This document shows, piece by piece, positions 34,261 through 45,655 of a stretch of DNA of 64,000 nt. The notes below the pieces were generated by a model that saw only the letters and a program-made list of their open reading frames with translations, ran no database searches and had not been told where the DNA came from. The translations under genes and the position numbers were made by a program. Numbering within the stretch: the stretch's first letter is position 1; every line of letters begins with the position of its first letter. The stretch comes from Aricia agestis (taxonomy: Eukaryota > Arthropoda > Insecta > Lepidoptera > Lycaenidae): positions 6,396,001 through 6,460,000 of the forward strand of contig NC_056420.1 in assembly GCF_905147365.1 (NCBI RefSeq), in the 5' to 3' direction.

Positions 34261-34470
34261 GGAAGAGTAAATGAATCAAAAATGTTTTCACATGCAACTT
34301 GGTGTCTTTCCGATCCTCAAGGCAAGCGACCGCGACTTTTTGTCGGTGCTTACCGCGACGATCGGACAGTCACTAAACAGTAGTTTCAGTTGGTTGTCAC
34401 ACTGGGTCGTTCCACTTTTCGTTGCCCAATCGTGCTTATAACAGCAGCAGCAGTCAAATGCTATTTATTA
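34261..34470. other. GC-richer unidentified segment
   Basis: aaggcaagcgaccgcgactt, gtgcttaccgcgacgatcgg and ttcagttggttgtcacactg stand out from the AT-rich surroundings. ttcagttg resembles an insect initiator, but no TATA box is placed correctly and no ORF follows. It could be a noncoding exon or an old repeat. Confidence 0.25.
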
Positions 34471-34474
34471 TTTA

Positions 34475-34745
34475 ATGATTTATTGTGCACAAGAAATATT
34501 AACAAAACAATGATTTACACAGTAAGACGACACAAAGGATCTGCTTATTTCTAATAGAAATCTCTTCCAGCAGCCCTACGGAGAGAGATTGTATAAGGAT
34601 AGCAGATAGGACGGATTTTTGCGATGAGCCCCGGCACGCTGAGCACCGGCACGGCCTGTCTCAGTGTGCTCACTCCTACGGCCAAAAGTTTTGAACCGAG
34701 TTCACTGTAAATTGTAATGGGGTGATTGAGACCCCACGATACCAA
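34475..34745 (-). mobile_element. LINE 3' end fragment (minus)
   Basis: On the minus strand the sequence reads ggctgctggaagagatttc then a spacer and cttgtgcacaataaatc, the typical end of a lepidopteran non-LTR element. The 64-codon minus ORF ending ISLRRAAGRDFY just before could be the last residues of its ORF2, but no RT motif is visible. Confidence 0.45.
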
Positions 34746-34883
34746 TTACGGGTTAAGGGTTTATGAGCCAATATATTGGGCCACGCCTCATGCTGGAATT
34801 GTTTTATTGGATCTCATTTTACGTATTAACCAGATCATGGTCAATATAGTCACAACTCTAATTTCATGCTAAGATACATTATT

Positions 34884-34965
34884 AACTGGCCTGGTTTCAA
34901 TAAAACCGGCGACCGTCAACGAAACCGATGTGGGGAGTTATGGAAAGAGCTGATAATGATGATGG
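34884..34965 (+). mobile_element. tRNA-derived SINE, 3' tail fragment
   Basis: actggcctggtttcaataaa, accggcgaccgtca and accgatgtggggagttat match the tail of the SINE at 45768-46133, followed by a gataatgatgatgg microsatellite. Confidence 0.6.
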
Positions 34966-35354
34966 CTAACTGAGAGTATACAGCTGAAGTCACAAGTCAC
35001 AACGCAGTGGGGTCAACTTTGACACGCTTTCATTTAATAGCTTAAGTTTTGCCCGCATTTAATCCGTATGGTCTGTGCAAAGCTACATTGTAAATAAAAA
35101 CAACTTTCTCCTCGTAAATACTGGATGGTGCATGCGACATTAGTAAATATTTTCCTAAGGTAGCGTTTCTTTGCTGGAGTTTCGATATTGTATGAAATTG
35201 ACGTTACTTATCCTAATCCTTGTAACAATTAGTCATTTATTGTTTTTATTTTTATTTTTCGCAAACCTTTCGTTTCAAATTCCTATAGTTTCTATCTATT
35301 TTCATAAAAAAAATACATACACGGCACGAGGATTTTAAATTGACTGCTCGCGGA

Positions 35355-38300
35355 CCAATAGAGGAGAATGAAAATGAAATGAAATAAAAATGAAAATGAA
35401 AAATTTATTTTATTTCTACGTAGGTTAACAAAGTTAACACTTATAGAACGTCGTGTCTACATGAGGCCTACCACCGGTTCGGGAACTACCCCGCCGAGAA
35501 GAACCGGCGTAAGAAACTCGCACGGGGCCACCTTTTACCAAAAAGTTGGAAAATAACAATAATAGCTTAAGCTAAATTACACCAAGTATGTAAAAATGTA
35601 GTACCATTAATTATATTATAGAAGCGGCCTATGGTTTGTCAGCCTATTTTTCCCAAGGTGTGCTGTCATTGAGAAAATCAGTTACCTTATAATAAGCCTT
35701 AGCACACAAACGTTCTTTAACAACTTTTTAAATTTATTATTTGAAAGATTTTGGACGTTTTCTGGGATTTTATTGTATAGGCGTATACATTGACCTTTGA
35801 AAGATTTGTTTACTATGCTCAGCCTGGTTATTGGTATATCTAGCTTGTGCTTATTCCTAGTGTTCCTGCGGTGAATGTCACTTTTCATTTTAAAATTATT
35901 TACATTTTTTTTCACGTATAGCACATTGTCCAAAATGTATTGAGAGATTACGGTTAAAATTCTTATTTCTTTAAACTTTTCTCTGAGAGACTCAAAGGAT
36001 GACATTTTATAAATGAATCGTATAGCTCGCTTCTGCAGCACAAAATATATTGTGTTAATATCAGCAGCACTTCCCCATAATAGAATGCCGTAAGACATTC
36101 TACTATGAAAATACCTATAATAAACTAATTTCGCCGCGTCTTCATCACAAATTTCTCTAATTTTTCTGACTGCATATGCTGCGGAACTGAGCTTATCAGC
36201 CAGTTTGGCAATATGAGGACCCCACTGCAGTTTGTAATCTAGTGTTACTCCCAAAAATACAGTATTGTCAACAAGATTCATTTTCTCATCATTTAATAGC
36301 GAATTGGTTTGCAATTGCTTAACATTTGGCAAGATAAATCTTAAACATTTCGTTTTATTAGAATTTAAAAGTAAGTTATTTACATTAAACCAATTTACTA
36401 TTTTTGAGAGAGCACAATTTACCTCGTCATAATTCGACTGTTGTCGCTTCACCTTAAAAATAATCATCAGCAAAAAGTACAATCTCGTTATTATTACCCT
36501 TAACTAGATAAGGTAAGTCATTTATATAGATGAGAAAAAGAAACGGACCCAAAATGGATCCCTGTGGGACACCTAATTCTATTTTGGTCCCAGTGGACCT
36601 TGTACTATTGACTTCAACCCTTTGAGTCCTGTTCCTCAAATAAGATGTCAAAAGGTTGAGTGCCGAGTCCCTAACGCCATAGTGGTGCAATTTCCTGATC
36701 AATGTGGCATGATCAACACAATCAAATGCCTTGGAGAGGTCGCAAAATACACCTAATGCATCTTGCGACTCCTCCCAGGCTTCAAATATACTACAAGGAA
36801 GACCTATGCCAGCATCCGTAGTGGAACGACCCTTAGTAAAACCGTATTGATTTATTATTATGCAATAAGTTATTAGAGTTAAAATGTACTAACAATTGTT
36901 TTAAAATTATTTTTTCAAATATTTTACTAAAAGTCGGTAGAATAGATATAGGCCTATAATTTGCCGGATCAGATTTAATTCCGGCTTTGAATAAAGGTAC
37001 CACCTTGCTATGCTTCATTAAATCAGGAAAAACACCATTCTTTACACAGTCATTAAATATGTTGGCCAGCTAAGGAGCTACGATGTCAATTATTGATTCA
37101 ATGATCTTAGTAGACAGACCCCAAAGATCAGTAGTATTTTTGATGGTCAATAATTTAAAGGTGTTAATAATGTCTTTATAATCAATTTCTCTAAACTTAA
37201 AATTGACATAACATTCCTTTACATACTCTCTGAGTAATTTTTCAGCCTCTGCAGGCGAAGAATTTAAATTTTTTGTTGTTGAGACCGGAATGTCAGTAAA
37301 AAAAATTTCAAAAACGGCCGCAACTTCTACGTCTACGTACGTTCTACGTTTTTTTATTTTCAAAATAAAGTTCAAAATCCGAGTTGCGACAGGTGACGTT
37401 TCCGTACTGACTAGCTATAACTTTCTATGTTGCTTTTACTTTATTTTTCGAATTCTTGATTTTATTTTTGAAATAAAGAGATTTGGCAGCATTACATACT
37501 TTCTTAAAAATTTTAGAATAGTTTTAAACATATATATTTTAAATGTTTCATTGTTATTTACAGATTTTTCATCATATAATTCATAGAGCCTATTTCTGCT
37601 TATTTTAATTCCTTTAGTAGCCCATTTAATAAAATCACTTTTTTTGTTTATAGTTTTAACCGTCTAAGAAGTAAATATAGAATTAAATTGGGTTCTTATT
37701 TCTTTAAATAATTTATTATAAGCTTCATCGGAGCTATAAGATTCACCCAACAATGGAATATTTGAATTTAGATTGCTTCTAAATTTCTCAATACGTTTTG
37801 TGTTCACAGGAATAAACACAGACTTTTGTTTTTGTTTACTTTCACAATGAATGTCAAAAGATATTAACTGACCATAGTGATCAGAGCTAAGCTTATTAAT
37901 CATGTCTTTTATACAGGGTGTGAGATTAGTAAATATATTATCTATACAAGTAGCCGTTGTGTCACACACTCTAGTCGGCTTATCAAACAAATGAAAAAGG
38001 TTATACGATTTAAACAAGGATGTGAATCTAACCGTATTGGAGTCTGAATTTAATATGTTAATGTTAAAATCTCCGCATATAATAACCTTTTTGTTAGATG
38101 CACATATTTTTGACAATATTTGTTCCATAGTTTGTTCAAACAAATCATATAACCCTGATGGAGGCCTGTATACGCTAATAATAATAAGCTGACTTAACTC
38201 TATGCAGGCCACTTCTATTATCCGTTCAGTAGAGAGACTTACAATATCTTTACGTTCCTTATATTTTAAATTTTTTCTAATTAATATCAAAGACCCACCT

Positions 38301-39000
38301 CTAATGGCATTTTTTCTACTGAACGAACTTGCTACTTGGTGATCATGGAGATTGAAAATGATTTCATGGTCCCTAAACCAATATTAAACTCTTTTAGAAA
38401 CAACTCAATTTCAAGCTCTTTACCTACCATTCCTTGTAAATTCTGATGCACCAAGTTAAATACATGCTTATTACTGTTATTAATTTTCCTTGTGTTACTT
38501 TTGGTAGGATTTTGTACAAGTAAACTATTTGTGCAAGAGTCATTCTCTATTGTCTTATGATTTAATTTAAATAATTTGTTGGAACATATTCCAACTCGTT
38601 ACTTATAGTACACTGCTCAATAGCAGCCGAAGTTAAAATTTCATTATTTGGAATATTTTCCAAGTTGGTCCTAAATGTCATACTATTATGACTAAGCTGC
38701 TCAATAGAAGCAGCTGATGTCTTACTAGCCAAGTACTTGGCTGAGTTCAAAAATAAAAAAGTTGATAGCGTACTTGCTATAAGTCTACAAAAATAATAGG
38801 ATAGATAATATCTATCTAATGTCAACTTGCATAATTTATGATTTAAAATATTGTTTATGTCAATCATATTAATTTTATTATTATGTCCATTTAATAAAAT
38901 ACAATTATTGTTAACAGCGGTATACAATTGGCTGTTAAGCTGATACCTAATTTTATTTTCCTGATAATATATACAACTTCTATTGTTAGAATTAGTTTAA
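35355..39000 (-). mobile_element. Jockey/CR1-type LINE, near full length, inactive
   Basis: Minus-strand element with an endonuclease plus reverse-transcriptase ORF2 (35682-38500), a 3' UTR, and a terminal tract of attttcatttc-type units at about 35355-35402. The 5' limit near 39000 is approximate. The 121-codon ORF at 38562-38927, immediately upstream of ORF2, might be an ORF1 remnant but has no CCHC zinc knuckle. Placement in the Jockey superfamily rests on the RT sequence and domain order. Finer clade is not resolved. Confidence 0.85.
35682..38500 (-). pseudogene. LINE ORF2: endonuclease and reverse transcriptase, broken
   Basis: In transcript order: the APE-type endonuclease N-terminus is degraded around 38300-38480 (VHQNLQGMVG). 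Its C-terminal half is open at 37664-38290 with VYRPPSG, GDFNINIL and SSDHYG. The linker is open at 37070-37375. RT follows, with KVVPLFKAGIKSDPANYRPIS (36833-37018), VFCDLSKAFDCVDH (about 36720-36780), GVPQGSILGPFLF and the catalytic FADD (36454-36702). The thumb/C-terminal part is at 35682-36482 with TVFLGVTLD and YFHSRMSYGILLWG. In-frame stops near 37664 and 37071, a frameshift near 36840 and another right after FADD (about 36460) make it nonfunctional. Confidence 0.9.
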
Positions 39001-39157
39001 ATCACTAACTTCCATACGCCACCTCAGAAACCACGGAACTAATCGAGTCCCTCAACTTCTCTGAGGTTCCTCTGATCTTTGACATTGTTTAGTGGTTTAG
39101 TAACAACTACTTGAGGGCGTTTGAACTACGTGCAATTTTACCATCTTGTAGTTTATT
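39001..39157. other. Short unassigned segment upstream of the LINE
   Basis: It contains an inverted pair aaccacggaacta / cagaggaacc-like words. Not assigned. Confidence 0.3.
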
Positions 39158-39595
39158 TTTAGGGTTCAGTACCCAAAGGGTAAAAACATGACCCTATTTT
39201 CCGTCTGTCCATTTGTCTGTCTGTCTGTTTGTTCGTCTGTCTCCAGGCTGTAACGCAAGAACGGTAATAGCTAGAGAGTTGATTTTTTCACAGATTTTGT
39301 ATATCTGTTGCCGCTATAACAACAAATACTAAAATCAAAATAAAATTAAAATTGAAGGGGGGCTCCCATACAACAAACATGATTTTTTGGCCTTTTTTGC
39401 TCTATATCAATAATGACAACAGGTAGGTACTTGAATTTTTCTCATAGTCCTTAATTATATGTGTACTTTAATATTTAATTTTAAGATAAAATAAAAAATT
39501 AAGAGGGGCTCCCATACAATAAATACAAATTTTGGCCTAATTTTGCTCTATAATACGGAACCCTTCGTGCGCGAGTCCGACTCGCACTTGGCCGA
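39158..39595 (-). mobile_element. GACA-type element, complete, minus
   Basis: On the minus strand it starts atcggccaagtgcgagtcgg, actcgcgcacgaagggttcc, and ends with gggtcatgtttttacccttt, gggtactgaaccctaa. The tract is short (gacagacagacaaatggaca). It is the uninterrupted reference for the copies at 12172 and 20476. Confidence 0.8.
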
Positions 39596-39799
39596 TTTTT
39601 TACTTAGCACTTTTGACATAGCGACTCAAAATTGATCTCTATGTATTTTTAAGGTATTAATTTCAAAGTGTCGTCGCAACACAGCCCGGTGTAGCAAAAT
39701 TCAAACTCTGGCTTAGTAAGTATAAACTTTGAAGATATTGTATGAAAGTGCAATACCAATTATCTGGTTAAGTTATCGGCCAATGGTTTCGATAAAAAC

Positions 39800-40123
39800 C
39801 ACAGAAATAAATCAAGATAGAACGGCTGAGCGTGTGGAGTATGCGTGTTTTAATCTTGCAGTATACTGCAAGATTCGTTGAACGTTCATTCAGTCAGCGT
39901 GCACGTCTCGACTTGATTACACCGGAGCGATTGTGCAAAAATGCCTCATTGTGCAGTATCTAATTGTAAAAACAGAAGTACGAAAGTGAATCGGTCAAAA
40001 GGAGGTAAGTATTTCTTTCCACGGGTAAGTTACTTGTTCTAACTAAAAGCAAAGCAAAAATTGACACGATCGATTCCTTAGCAACGCACGCGCGTCGCAG
40101 TTCTATCTTGATTTATTTCTGTG
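39800..40123. mobile_element. P-superfamily-like MITE with a THAP exon, copy 1
   Basis: 324 bp with 24-bp perfect TIRs beginning CACAGAAATAAATCAAGATA, flanked by an exact 8-bp target duplication ATAAAAAC (39792-39799, 40124-40131). An 8-bp duplication together with an encoded THAP-domain start is the combination expected of P-element relatives. A palindrome, cttgcagtatactgcaag, lies in the left part. Assignment to the P superfamily is inference from these two traits. Confidence 0.75.
39941..40026 (+). CDS. THAP zinc-finger first exon (fragment)
   Basis: From ATG at 39941 the frame reads MPHCAVSNCKN..., then KYFFPR, followed by a GTAAGT donor at 40025. THAP domains start with M-x-x-C-x-V-x-x-C and an FP-R/K segment, all present here. 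The second metal-binding Cys/His pair would lie in later exons, which this short element lacks. If translated unspliced it stops after 33 codons at 40042. So it is an orphan exon 1 with an intact donor site, carried inside a TIR-bounded element. Confidence 0.65.
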
Positions 40124-40131
40124 ATAAAAAC

Positions 40132-40792
40132 TCTCTAGACTAGACTAAAAATATCAAAATTCTACAGCACATTGTCATTTTGATTTTGATAACTCATAAA
40201 TAAAAAATTTGAACTTTGTCAAATGCCTATACTCTTAAAAAATATAAGCCCGGTCCTGTCTGTGGGCGTTATCTACTTATAGAATGAAAAATCTCATTAT
40301 AAAAAGTATCACCGTTCCCTCCAGGGACTTCCTGGCTTTCTTTGTTATGAAGAGGGCTTTAAATATATTAATTTAAAATTTATTTGGCCAATGAGATTAT
40401 AATTACTATAAGTAATAAGATTTTATACTAACTGAATATTTTAGTTCGATGTTTTATTTCAATCTGCAAGTTAATTAATGAGAAGATTCGACGAATGATG
40501 AAATAACAATGATTCTACTATTTCTATTCACGTCGTAGATAAAAATTAATTTCTGCGACTATTATGAGAAGAGGAAAGCTTGATTCATTAATATGGACTG
40601 AATTCGAAGCTATAAGAAAATCTTCTATATTTTTAGATATGGAATATTTTTCCCTTGTCAATAAAGACAGTGAAATTACATCACATAAGTTAAAAAACAT
40701 AACCCGTGAAAAATAAAACGTTTTTCTTGTAGCAAAATATAAGTTTTCCCGTCATTTCCTTCCACATTGAAAATCTAGAAAAACATAAAAAT
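40132..40792. other. AT-rich stretch, nothing recognised
   Basis: No supported feature. Confidence 0.35.
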
Positions 40793-41060
40793 TACACAGG
40801 GTGTACCAAAAATAAGTGATTTAAATACTTTATGGCGTGTACGTGTTCCTTGTAGAGAGTTCATTGTGAAAGTAGCAGCGCTGAAAGACCAAATATTTTT
40901 TTCACTTTTGTATGGGGAAACTCGTGACGCTCGGGCCCTTGCCCATACAAAAGTGAAAAAAAATGTTCGTCTTTCAGAGCTGCTACTTCTACAGTGAACT
41001 CTTTACAAGGAACACGTACACACCCTAAAGTATTATCACTTATTTTTGTTACACACTGTT
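40793..41060. mobile_element. Mariner-type MITE, copy 2
   Basis: Ends cacagggtgtaccaaaaata and tttttgttacacactgt, with inner agagttcattgtgaaagtag and its complement. Same family as 29024 and 51427. The minus-strand ORF is arm sequence. Confidence 0.75.
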
Positions 41061-41664
41061 TACTCAACTAAATTCTAGTCCAAACATCATTTTTCGTCTT
41101 TTTATTTGAAGATGTTACTGAAAGAAGCAGGTAAGTAACAGTTAAACAATTGTCGGTTTTTTTTTTCATTAACCGAGGCTTCAGCCTTTGGGCCAGAATC
41201 ATGCCTTGAAGTCAAAAAACTGTGGACTTTATGTGTAGCCAGATATATAAGCTAGATTATAAAGTACAAAAATACAAGGTTGGTTTAAATTATAAGGGAA
41301 GAAATGAGTAATTGCCCGTATGTTATAAAATGTTAGTATACTGGTTCTTCCACTCAAGTCTTTAATTTTAGTAAAATTTTATAATTAAATCTACAAAACA
41401 ATAGTATGTTAATTGTAAATGGATCACGCGATCTATGGAGAAATGGATTTTGTTAGCCTTTAATCCCAGTAGTTTAATCCCGAGCCCTTAGTATTTATTT
41501 AACAGAACAATGTTTGCCGCATGATCCGAGTGGATCACCTTTATCTATTTTGGATTTTTGTACTATAGACCTGTCAGATATTATGTAATATAGATAAGTA
41601 TAATGTATATAGTAAGTACGCAGCCTTATGGCTCGACGATCTTAATCGCCTGTGTGTCAGCAAA
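41061..41664. other. AT-rich stretch, nothing recognised
   Basis: No supported feature. Confidence 0.35.
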
Positions 41665-41720
41665 GAGTCGCGAGTCGCGAGTCGCGGGCCGCGAGCCGCG
41701 AGCCGCAAGCCGCGAGCCTG
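41665..41720. repeat. GC-rich heptamer minisatellite (8 units)
   Basis: gagtcgc x3, then gggccgc, gagccgc x2, aagccgc, gagcctg: seven-base units in a locally GC-rich island of an AT-rich region. The flanks echo the unit (gtgtcgcgagccgag at about 41752). Opposing ORFs are products of the array. Confidence 0.85.
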
Positions 41721-42139
41721 GGGGCATGGTAATCCAGTGTGAGCGATTCTCGTGTCGCGAGCCGAGTAATTTCGCGAACTTAAAACCCGCGTACTTTAAG
41801 TTCGTACGTCTATCAGGCACTTAAGCAAAAGGTTTTCTGAGTGTAGCTATCTTGGCTATTTTGCTATTTCATCTTATGCACATTTAACCACTGCAGCTAT
41901 TAACCACATCAAGTTATATATATAAAGTACGTATATTGGTACAATTTAATAGAATATATTCGGGAGAGAATTGTCTTCAAAGTCATTACCGATAATAGAA
42001 TTCGTCTGAAACGAAATAAAGTTTAACAGATGCTCATCAATATAAAATAAAGTTAGCGATCTGAATTGATCTCGTGAAATGAGTTCTTTGTTCAAGAATA
42101 GGTATGCTATATGAATGAACTAGGTGCCATGCGATGACT
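41721..42139. other. AT-rich stretch, nothing recognised
   Basis: No supported feature. Confidence 0.35.
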
Positions 42140-42285
42140 AGAGCTTATGCTGCGCCCGCACATGCGTAGTGCTTCGTGCTTGAAACGATACCATTGGACG
42201 ATCTGCGTGTATCGTCCAATGGTACCGTCTCATAGCACGAAGCTTCGTGACGATAGACGCATGTGCGGCCGCGGCTTTAGAAGTT
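42140..42285. repeat. Foldback MITE with inner hairpin
   Basis: Outer arms gcgcccgcacatgcgt and acgcatgtgcggccgc, with tgcttcgtgct/agcacgaagct inside. The centre is a 16-bp-arm hairpin (42187-42202/42211-42226, one mismatch). No coding capacity. Confidence 0.7.
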
Positions 42286-42746
42286 CTAAATTGTAAATTA
42301 TAGTAAAAATAAAGAGTCCAACATTTTTATGATACTAAAAACAATTGAAGTGGTATCTTGGAGAGCCAATCTTTATATTATGTGTCTAATCTGTAATCTT
42401 CTTTCTCGTATTGTCAAAATGGCTGGACCGATTTTGAAGCTGTTTTCATGTGTGTCTCGAAATGATGTAGACTTGCAAATTGATCAAGGGGACAATTATT
42501 TACTCAATTATGGACGCTATCACAAAAATGATTACAAAAGCAGGTCAGTACGAATATCGACCTAAAGAACATTAAAATAACATTCAATATCAGCGCGCCT
42601 TGTACAGTGGCGGTTACGACGCTCGCCGCGTTCTTGATACTTGATAGGGCGAAAATGTATGAATAAATTTGAGAGCGTTTCTTATTTTTCTTATTTAAAA
42701 TGGAAATGTTATTTATTTTTATATAAAATATTCACATCGTCGTACA

Positions 42747-43327
42747 GGGGGCCTATTATGAGCTCTTAAATCCATTCACTTTACGTCCTTATACAGTCAG
42801 TATAAGGACGTAAAGAGAATGGATTTAAGAGGATTCCACACCGCTATTTTTTCCATACAAACGTTGTCCCCTGTTTCCTCCCTGGATAATGCTAGTAGAG
42901 TTATAATTTTTTTCCTGAATATCTACGGCCACTAATACAATGTCCCTATGTTTTCTTTTTTTTCATAATTTAATTATTAAATAAGATATGAACGTTCAAA
43001 AACCTAAAAAAATGGCCAGATTTTCCGCTGTGTTCAAACGTCCAGAAAACAGATTTGGCTAGATTATACAAAAAAAGCAAAACATAGGAACACAGCTCAA
43101 GCTTTTTTTTAATCTTTAATGAAAAAAGTACTTAAATCGGTTAAGTTTTGGAGAAGGAATCAGGGGACAACGAATCGTTGATTTTCTGGATTTTCTGCAG
43201 TTGTCTCTATCGCGTTCTGCGGTATAGGCTTGAGGTAAGGGAGACAGCTATAGATATTACACGTACTTTTTTTTCATTTCTCTAGCCCCTGGTGTATCCT
43301 CTTAAGAGCTCATGATAGAGGCCCAGG
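42747..43327. repeat. Outer inverted-repeat element hosting a MITE
   Basis: gggggcctattatgagctct at the left and agagctcatgatagaggccc at the right are imperfect complements and enclose the ttaagagga MITE copy 3. A 32-bp-arm hairpin with a 5-bp loop (42763-42794/42800-42831, one mismatch) spans the left junction. Confidence 0.65.
42825..43304 (+). mobile_element. MITE with ttaagagga termini, copy 3
   Basis: ttaagaggattccacaccgc to ggtgtatcctcttaag, in the same orientation as copy 1. Its body is closest to copy 2 (cctcaagcctataccgcaga complement). Confidence 0.75.
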
Positions 43328-43799
43328 GGACTAAATAAGCAACATTTTTTTTGTATATTTATTTTCCTTAGTTCAGTGTATTTAGCTATAATGGTACCTA
43401 ATCAAACCCCATTTTTTTAATTTTTGCGATTATTGTAATGGTTAAAAACGTATTTACGTGATTTTTTTATAGTGTAGACGTGGAGATGAATATATTATTA
43501 TCTTTCATTTGAAACCAAAATATCCTTGCAGTGCGACTCCTAATTCTTTAAAATGGTACCTGAAAATCACTGATATTTGTGAAAAAATGTGACACACTAA
43601 TTTTATCTACTGGAGCAGAATTTATGTGGAAATAGCGGTAGCTGAAGGATTAGGAAATGCAGAATATAATATTATGATACTAACCTGAAGTACTTGTACT
43701 AAAATGTATTCTGTGCCTGAAGTAATTTAAGAGATAGGTATTTTGGTCAGCAATAAAGTTTTACGAGTGGAAACCCTTTGACCCTTCCAGTCTTACAGG
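43328..43799. other. AT-rich stretch, nothing recognised
   Basis: No supported feature. Confidence 0.35.
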
Positions 43800-44017
43800 C
43801 TACTAAATGACGCCCGTTGCGCCAAAATTCGTTAATTGCGCGGGAACCGTACATTTTTCCAGGATAAAAACTATTCTATGTCCTTTTTCGCGACTAAAAT
43901 TAGTATCTCCATGCCAAATTTCAGCATAATTGGTTCAGCGGCTTGAGCGTCAAGAGGTAACAGACAGACAGACAGACACACTTTCGCATTTATATTTTAT
44001 AGTATTAGTATGGAAGT
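43800..44017 (-). mobile_element. Helitron-like element, minus
   Basis: On the minus strand: tccatacttccatactaata, aatgcgaaagtgtgtctg, acctcttgacgctcaag, tttttatcctggaaaaatg, gcgcaattaacg and ggcgcaacgggcgtcattta. The 3' end is CATTTAG-like, not a clean CTAG. Confidence 0.7.
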
Positions 44018-44162
44018 ATGGATAGCTCTCCTGCAAATTATAGCGGTGTTTCGTTTTTAAACGAGAATAGGAGAACTATTTCATAAAAAATTCTAAAGAT
44101 TAACTAAATTTAAACTTACCATGATAATTATGTCGCTAAAATAGTTAAATAAACTAAAAAAC

Positions 44163-44468
44163 CACAGGCATAGATCAAGATAGATACCGCATGTGCTTCG
44201 CGTTCCCAAACGACGAGCAATACTCATTGCTCATTGCTCGTCTTTCAAAAGACAAAAGTCTGTTCTTTAGTATGCGCTTCACGTCAATGAGCTGGAAAAA
44301 ATGCCTAATTGTGCCGTATATAGCTGTAGAAATTCGAATAAAAACGTTGGCCTACATAATGGACACATTTCTTATCATCGGTACGTCACAGTAGGTAAGA
44401 AAAAGGTGGCACGCTCATTTTCATACAAATGGAGGGACATGCGGTATCTATCTTGATCTATGTCTGTA
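44163..44468. mobile_element. P-superfamily-like MITE with a THAP exon, copy 2
   Basis: 306 bp with TIRs beginning CACAGGCATAGATCAAGATA and a right end complementary over about 31 bp with two mismatches. It is the same family as 39800-40123. No 8-bp target duplication is now recognisable, so it is probably older. Confidence 0.7.
44301..44456 (+). CDS. THAP zinc-finger first exon, diverged copy
   Basis: ATG at 44301 opens MPNCAVYSCRN..., then GHISYHR. The Cys-x4-Cys start and the region before the FP motif match the THAP pattern and the exon at 39941. GTACGT and GTAGGTAAG lie just after YHR and are possible donors. Read through, the frame stops at 44456 inside the right TIR after 51 codons. 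The FP after HR is missing, so it is probably decayed. Confidence 0.55.
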   Translation: MPNCAVYSCRNSNKNVGLHNGHISYHRYVTVGKKKVARSFSYKWRDMRYLS

Positions 44469-45079
44469 GATTGAACGTTGTTTCATAGCTTTATACGGCG
44501 ATAAAGAGGACTCACTAGACGTCTTGCGATACAAAAGATTTGCCAAGACCGTGACTAAAAATTCATTTAATTTATCATCGCTGCCTCCAATACGTTTTCA
44601 CAGTCTCACAGATAAATTAAATGTTCCAAAAATAAAACTGCGTCCTCTAATAAATGCAATATTCGGTCTTTAAATTGTAACATTTCAATAGACTAATGAT
44701 ATACTTGTAATATTATGTTTATTTGGAAAGACATTCGACGCGAAAGACTTCACCATCCCTTTGATGGCAAATGTAATATCGAAAACCCTCATTAATATAG
44801 TAATGCTCTCAAGTTGCAATCTGATCGTATAAAATATCGACAATATTGCGGGCTGTTAGTTTAAAATGCCAATAAGTAGATAAGGAATATTACGAATGTC
44901 AAATAAAACCAAATGTATGTGTCGTTCTGTTTCAATATCTGGTTATATTTTGGTACTACAACTTAAAATACTGTCACATCACAGAAATTGATTCTAAGGT
45001 AAAAGGTGGAACTACTTTATTTGGTTTGGTTGTTCAGTAATTATTGTTAGATTGATATTCTGTTGGCTAATCTTAATGA
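44469..45079. other. AT-rich stretch, nothing recognised
   Basis: No supported feature. Confidence 0.35.
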
Positions 45080-45285
45080 AAATGCTGGATTCATATGCGT
45101 TCGCCCGGACGCGCGGTGGGGCGGCTACACCGCGAGGGCGCGAGATCACAGCAACTTATAGTAATTATTGTATGTAAATGACAGCGCGAGCGTAAAAAAA
45201 AAATCGTAACATACATTTGCTGGTGATCTCGCGGTGTAGCCGCCAAACCGCGCGTTCGGGCGGACGCATATAAATCCAGCCTAAA
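45080..45285. repeat. Foldback MITE FB-a
   Basis: Arms atgctggattcatatgcgtt... and ...gcggacgcatataaatccag, with inner cggctacaccgcgag/ctcgcggtgtagccg. About 60-bp imperfect arms. A related arm (ggctggatttata, acgcgaactgcttgtgatct) occurs at 52709-52760. The three minus-strand ORFs from 45091 to 45789 run through this stack and are not genes. Confidence 0.7.
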
Positions 45286-45655
45286 GAGCCAGTCCACCCG
45301 GCGCGTTGCGTCAGCGTTGCGTCGACGCAGCGCTGACGTTTGACGCATAGCCGGCCACACGTTATTACGAAGCAGTCTGGGCCGATACTTGATTTAGACC
45401 GCAACGCTACACGTAGTCTAGGTATTTCAAAATTTGTACTGAATTGACAGATTTCGTGAGCGTGAGGCGTTTTACAAATCTGCCAAATCCATACAGAAAT
45501 GTATCTACGCGTCACGTAGCGGTCTGAATTGACCCTTAACGTCAAAACCCCCTCCCGCGACGAAGCAGCGCGCCGTGTGAACACCTTGGTTATTTAGCGC
45601 TGCGTCGTTGCAACGCTGACGCAACGCGCCTTGTGGATTGGCTCTAAGGGCCTGA
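45286..45655. repeat. Foldback MITE FB-b with nested element
   Basis: Outer arms agagccagtccacccggcgc / gcgccttgtggattggctct and gttgcgtcagcgttgcg / cgttgcaacgctgacgcaac. Nested inside (about 45379-45538) is a second family with ends cttgatttagaccgcaacgc and agcggtctgaattgaccc, also seen at 51927-52233. Confidence 0.7.

Noticed and set aside
34386..34470. Possible gene promoter or noncoding first exon (ttcagttg initiator-like)
   Set aside because: A single weak motif without TATA, ORF or splice evidence; left as an unidentified segment.
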